A stretch of 64,000 nt of DNA from Nostoc sp. PCC 7107 (lineage in GTDB: Bacteria > Cyanobacteriota > Cyanobacteriia > Cyanobacteriales > Nostocaceae). The DNA is taken from NCBI RefSeq assembly GCF_000316625.1, contig NC_019676.1:1227001-1291000 (forward strand). The letters are read 5' to 3'. The position numbers and the translations under genes were made by a program. Below, piece after piece: positions 61,167-64,000 of the stretch. Position 1 is the first letter of the stretch; the number at the start of each line of letters is the position of its first letter. Below the pieces are notes generated by a model that saw only the letters and a list, made by a program, of their open reading frames with translations, was not told the origin of the DNA and searched no databases.

Positions 61167-64000
61167 ATGGTCAGTAATAGTTCTGTGCAGGCAGATAAAA
61201 ACCAGCGCTTGGTAATGCGCCTGCCACGCACATTGAGTTATCTAGAAACCTGGGGTTTTGGGCTGACAGGTCATGTAGGATGGATTGGCACTGCACCGGT
61301 TATCCATGCAGCATTGGGATCTAAAGCAATTTTAGTGTGGTTGTTTGGCGTAATTGTCTCCTGCATTTTGAACTTGCAAATCCAAAGTTTAGGCAAACAT
61401 TGGTTAGATGTAACAGGAGGAACGCCTAATTATACGGCTCGGCTGCTCAAAAACTTTCCAAATATAGGTCGCTACGTTGCCTTGGGATATTATTTTAGCT
61501 GGGCAGCAGCACCAGCTTTGTATGCAATTATCCTCACAGATTTAGTCAAGGTTAATTTTCAACCTTTAGGCATTTCCTGTCCAGAAACTTTCTTAAAAAT
61601 TGCATTTACGGTAGTTCCTTTTATTTTGGCATTTAGTGGTACTCGTGCTGTCGCACTACTGCACCTATTTTTTGTCATTCCCGCAATTTCATTAGTGCTT
61701 TTGTTTTGTACTCAAGGCGGAATTTGGTTAGTTTTCTCGCAGGGTATTAATTTGTTTCCACCGAGTACCCATAGCCTCAGTTTTGCAGAATGGGCAAAGT
61801 CTTTTTTCCTAGCTAGTTATTCAGTTTACGCTTGTGAAACCACATCTGCTTTTGTCGCTGATAGTCGTTCTCCCCAGAAAACTTTGAAGTTTTTAACGAC
61901 AGCTACGTGGTTAATTCCGCCAGTATTTCTCGGTGGTTCTTGGGTCTTAATGTGTGCCTCTACCAACCCAGATATTGGTGAAGATACATTCTTGAATTTA
62001 CTTACAGCATCCCAACCTTTTTGGGGTCAATTTGCCCCTTTTTTAGTCACACTACTCATTACTTTCTCATGTCTGTTGAGTTGTGCTACGGCTGTTACCA
62101 ATTCTCCCCGCATTCTTTACCAACTTGCCTTAGATGGTCAGTTGTCTCCCGTATTCACGGTAGTTTCTCGTCAAGGGATCTTGGGGCCTGCTATCTTCAT
62201 TACTTTTTTACTCAGTCTGCTTTGTTTGAATTTAGGCAATGTATCTCAACTTGTCACCGTAGCAGGTACATGTTATTTGTTATCGATTATGGGACTGCAT
62301 CTAGGATTGTGGTTATGTCGCCATCAACCAGAAGTTTTATGGCCTTGGTGGTCATTGGGTTTTTTTTTCGTAGAAGCAGTAGTTTTAGTAGTTGGGGGTT
62401 TAGCTTGGAGTTGGTATGAGTTATTAATTGGGCTATTTGTACCCTTTGCATTGATGATAGGAGATGAGGTGCTGCGTCGCTGCAACTTTGCACCATTTGA
62501 TTCTCAATGGTGGACACAGCGTGACGAAGGACAGTTTAGTAGTTATAATCCAGACTTTGTTGTACTTCAGGTAATTGTTCTAGTTTCTCTTATTTGTAGT
62601 TCTGCTATTGGCAGTTGGTTTCTGCGTAATTTATTGGATGGAGACCATAATACCTCGCGGAACTCTTTACTAGCGATCGCTTTAGTCATGCTTTCGTTTG
62701 TTGGGGTAGCGATCGCTTGCTGGACTACCCTACCACAAATTGCGGCTATTGATGAAGCACGCCAACAGGCAAAAAACCTATTTATTACCACCCTCAATAC
62801 TGTTCCCGATATTGTTTTAGTTCTTGATGAACAAGGTATCATCCTTCAGACCAATGTAGCGGCTGAAGAATTATTTCAAATTAGCACCCAACAGTTAGTC
62901 GGGCAGAACTTGAATCAATTCCTCATAGACCATTATGGCAAACCAGAGCAATGGGCTATGAGGAGTGAACAAACGCTCAAAACTAACCAAGGCTCATACA
63001 TTGTTGAATCTACTGTTTCCCAACCATCTAATCTCCAACTACGACAATACGTTGTCATTTTGCGAGATATCACTCAGCGCAAACTAGCCGAAGAAGAACT
63101 CAAACAATACCGTTGTCAGCTAGAGCAGTTGGTAGCAGAACGTACCATTGAACTCATGAGAGTTAATCAACAACTGCAACAAGATATTATCGAACGACAA
63201 CGCGCACAAGAACTATTGCTACACAACAGTTTACATGATGCTCTCACAGGACTACCCAACCAATCGTTGTTCATGGAGCGAGTCAAACAGGCTCTAGAAC
63301 GCACTAAACAACAAAAAGATTATGTATTTGCCGTACTCTTCTTAGATTTAGACCGTTTTAAAGTCATTAATGACAGCCTGGGACATTTACTCGGAAATCA
63401 ACTGTTAATTGCCATTTCCCATCGACTCCAGTCAGTTCTACGTGCAGGAGATATGATTGCACGGTTTGGCGGGGACGAGTTCACAATTTTACTTGACGAA
63501 ATTGATGAAATTAATGATGCAATACACGTAGCCGAGCGAATTCAAAAGTTACTAGCTTTACCATTTCAATTAAATGAACATAAAGTTTTTACCAACGCAA
63601 GTATAGGAATCGCGGTGGGTAAAAATAACTATGAGCAAGCTGCCAATATTTTACGGGATGCTGATGTGGCAATGTATCGTGCCAAATCCCTTGGTAAAGC
63701 ACGTTATGAAGTATTCCATCCCAAAATGCACGAAAGTGCATCTCTGCTATTGCAGTTAGAAACTGCTATGCGCCATGCACTCATCCAGCAAGAAGAATTT
63801 CGCCTCCACTATCAACCCATTGTTTCGCTGCTGACGGGCAAAATTATCGGATTTGAAGCGCTGATTAGGTGGCATCATCCAGAAAGAGGTATCATTTCCC
63901 CAGAAGATTTTATTCCCCTCGCAGAAGAAACAGGAATGATTGCTTCTATTGGTCAATGGGTGCTTTATGAAGCCTGTCGTCAATTGCAAGCATGGCATCA
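61167..64000 (+). CDS. APC permease-like sensor fused to PAS-GGDEF-EAL (partial)
   Basis: Open from ATG 61167 to the right edge, 944 residues seen. Residues about 15-530 are hydrophobic with some twelve to fourteen spans and resemble amino acid-polyamine-organocation permeases (WGFGLTGHVGWIGTAP, GGTPNYTARLL, TNSPRILYQLALDGQLS). Two extra spans end near 530. A PAS domain follows at about 540-640 (LVLDEQGIILQTNVAAEELF), a coiled coil, then GGDEF with an intact RFGGDEF (768-772) and EAL with GFEALIRWHH (897-899) cut by the window edge. The GGDEF part should make c-di-GMP; EAL activity cannot be judged without the rest. The permease part may be a receptor rather than a carrier. Confidence 0.88.
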   Translation, partial: MVSNSSVQADKNQRLVMRLPRTLSYLETWGFGLTGHVGWIGTAPVIHAALGSKAILVWLFGVIVSCILNLQIQSLGKHWLDVTGGTPNYTARLLKNFPNIGRYVALGYYFSWAAAPALYAIILTDLVKVNFQPLGISCPETFLKIAFTVVPFILAFSGTRAVALLHLFFVIPAISLVLLFCTQGGIWLVFSQGINLFPPSTHSLSFAEWAKSFFLASYSVYACETTSAFVADSRSPQKTLKFLTTATWLIPPVFLGGSWVLMCASTNPDIGEDTFLNLLTASQPFWGQFAPFLVTLLITFSCLLSCATAVTNSPRILYQLALDGQLSPVFTVVSRQGILGPAIFITFLLSLLCLNLGNVSQLVTVAGTCYLLSIMGLHLGLWLCRHQPEVLWPWWSLGFFFVEAVVLVVGGLAWSWYELLIGLFVPFALMIGDEVLRRCNFAPFDSQWWTQRDEGQFSSYNPDFVVLQVIVLVSLICSSAIGSWFLRNLLDGDHNTSRNSLLAIALVMLSFVGVAIACWTTLPQIAAIDEARQQAKNLFITTLNTVPDIVLVLDEQGIILQTNVAAEELFQISTQQLVGQNLNQFLIDHYGKPEQWAMRSEQTLKTNQGSYIVESTVSQPSNLQLRQYVVILRDITQRKLAEEELKQYRCQLEQLVAERTIELMRVNQQLQQDIIERQRAQELLLHNSLHDALTGLPNQSLFMERVKQALERTKQQKDYVFAVLFLDLDRFKVINDSLGHLLGNQLLIAISHRLQSVLRAGDMIARFGGDEFTILLDEIDEINDAIHVAERIQKLLALPFQLNEHKVFTNASIGIAVGKNNYEQAANILRDADVAMYRAKSLGKARYEVFHPKMHESASLLLQLETAMRHALIQQEEFRLHYQPIVSLLTGKIIGFEALIRWHHPERGIISPEDFIPLAEETGMIASIGQWVLYEACRQLQAWH

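Noticed and set aside
62021-62419. 132-codon plus-strand frame near the right edge
   Set aside because: It is out of frame inside the permease-GGDEF-EAL gene, which is open across the whole region and carries conserved domains.

Overview
The window is chromosomal DNA from a filamentous, probably heterocystous cyanobacterium of the Nostocales. Support for this: very frequent HIP1 octamers (GCGATCGC), several short tandem heptamer repeats, a carboxysome shell gene of the CcmP type, light-dependent protochlorophyllide reductase, a Ycf23/DUF561 gene, DUF928 and DUF760 genes, a WD40 Ser/Thr kinase and multi-PAS hybrid histidine kinases. I see no rRNA, tRNA, CRISPR array or intact insertion sequence. 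Small non-coding inverted-repeat elements of MITE type are plentiful.

Layout. 0-4 kb: end of an ScpB-like gene, a tandem pair of DUF928 secreted proteins, a DUF760 protein and an HtrA/Deg protease. 4-10 kb: a signalling cluster of a GAF histidine kinase, a five-PAS hybrid kinase and a stand-alone receiver. 10-14 kb: a MITE, a 21-bp coding-like repeat array, and a STAND (NB-ARC plus TPR) gene interrupted by one in-frame TGA. 14-21 kb: an oxidoreductase, a FecCD/FecE-type ABC pair separated by a second MITE of the same family, a CadD-like exporter with a secreted companion, a DUF1003 protein and an orphan sugar ABC permease. 21-26 kb: two tandem metallophosphoesterases, then an MFS transporter and cobL. 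26-31 kb: a long non-coding stretch, then ccmP, a pentapeptide-repeat protein and two exported beta-carbonic anhydrases, which together look like a CO2-concentrating neighbourhood. 31-35 kb: a zinc-ribbon/kinase/WD40 protein and a secreted proline-rich protein with two PPC-like domains. 35-41.5 kb: a polysaccharide export and glycosyltransferase operon (Wzm/Wzt-like ABC pair, three glycosyltransferases, a truncated WcbI-like protein). 41.6-44.5 kb: a manganese-type ABC transporter split into divergent mntC and mntA-mntB. 45-50 kb: an RND efflux permease and adaptor behind a strong palindrome. 50-60 kb: Ycf23, small cyanobacterial proteins, a WcaI-like glycosyltransferase, gluconokinase, POR, a YbjN-like protein, a seven-repeat FG-GAP/VCBS protein and proline aminopeptidase. 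61.2 kb to the edge: an open gene that fuses an amino-acid-permease-like membrane domain to PAS, GGDEF and EAL domains.

Most notable observations: (1) the permease-PAS-GGDEF-EAL fusion at the right edge, which suggests a transporter-like sensor feeding c-di-GMP turnover; (2) the STAND gene whose effector-like N-terminus and NB-ARC/TPR part are in one frame but separated by a single TGA; (3) four families of small inverted-repeat elements, three of them with two copies in the window; (4) heptamer repeats that now encode the C-termini of two genes; (5) remnants of VOC, DUF4351 and possibly GAF genes between intact genes. Family assignments come from reading the sequences only; no database search was run.
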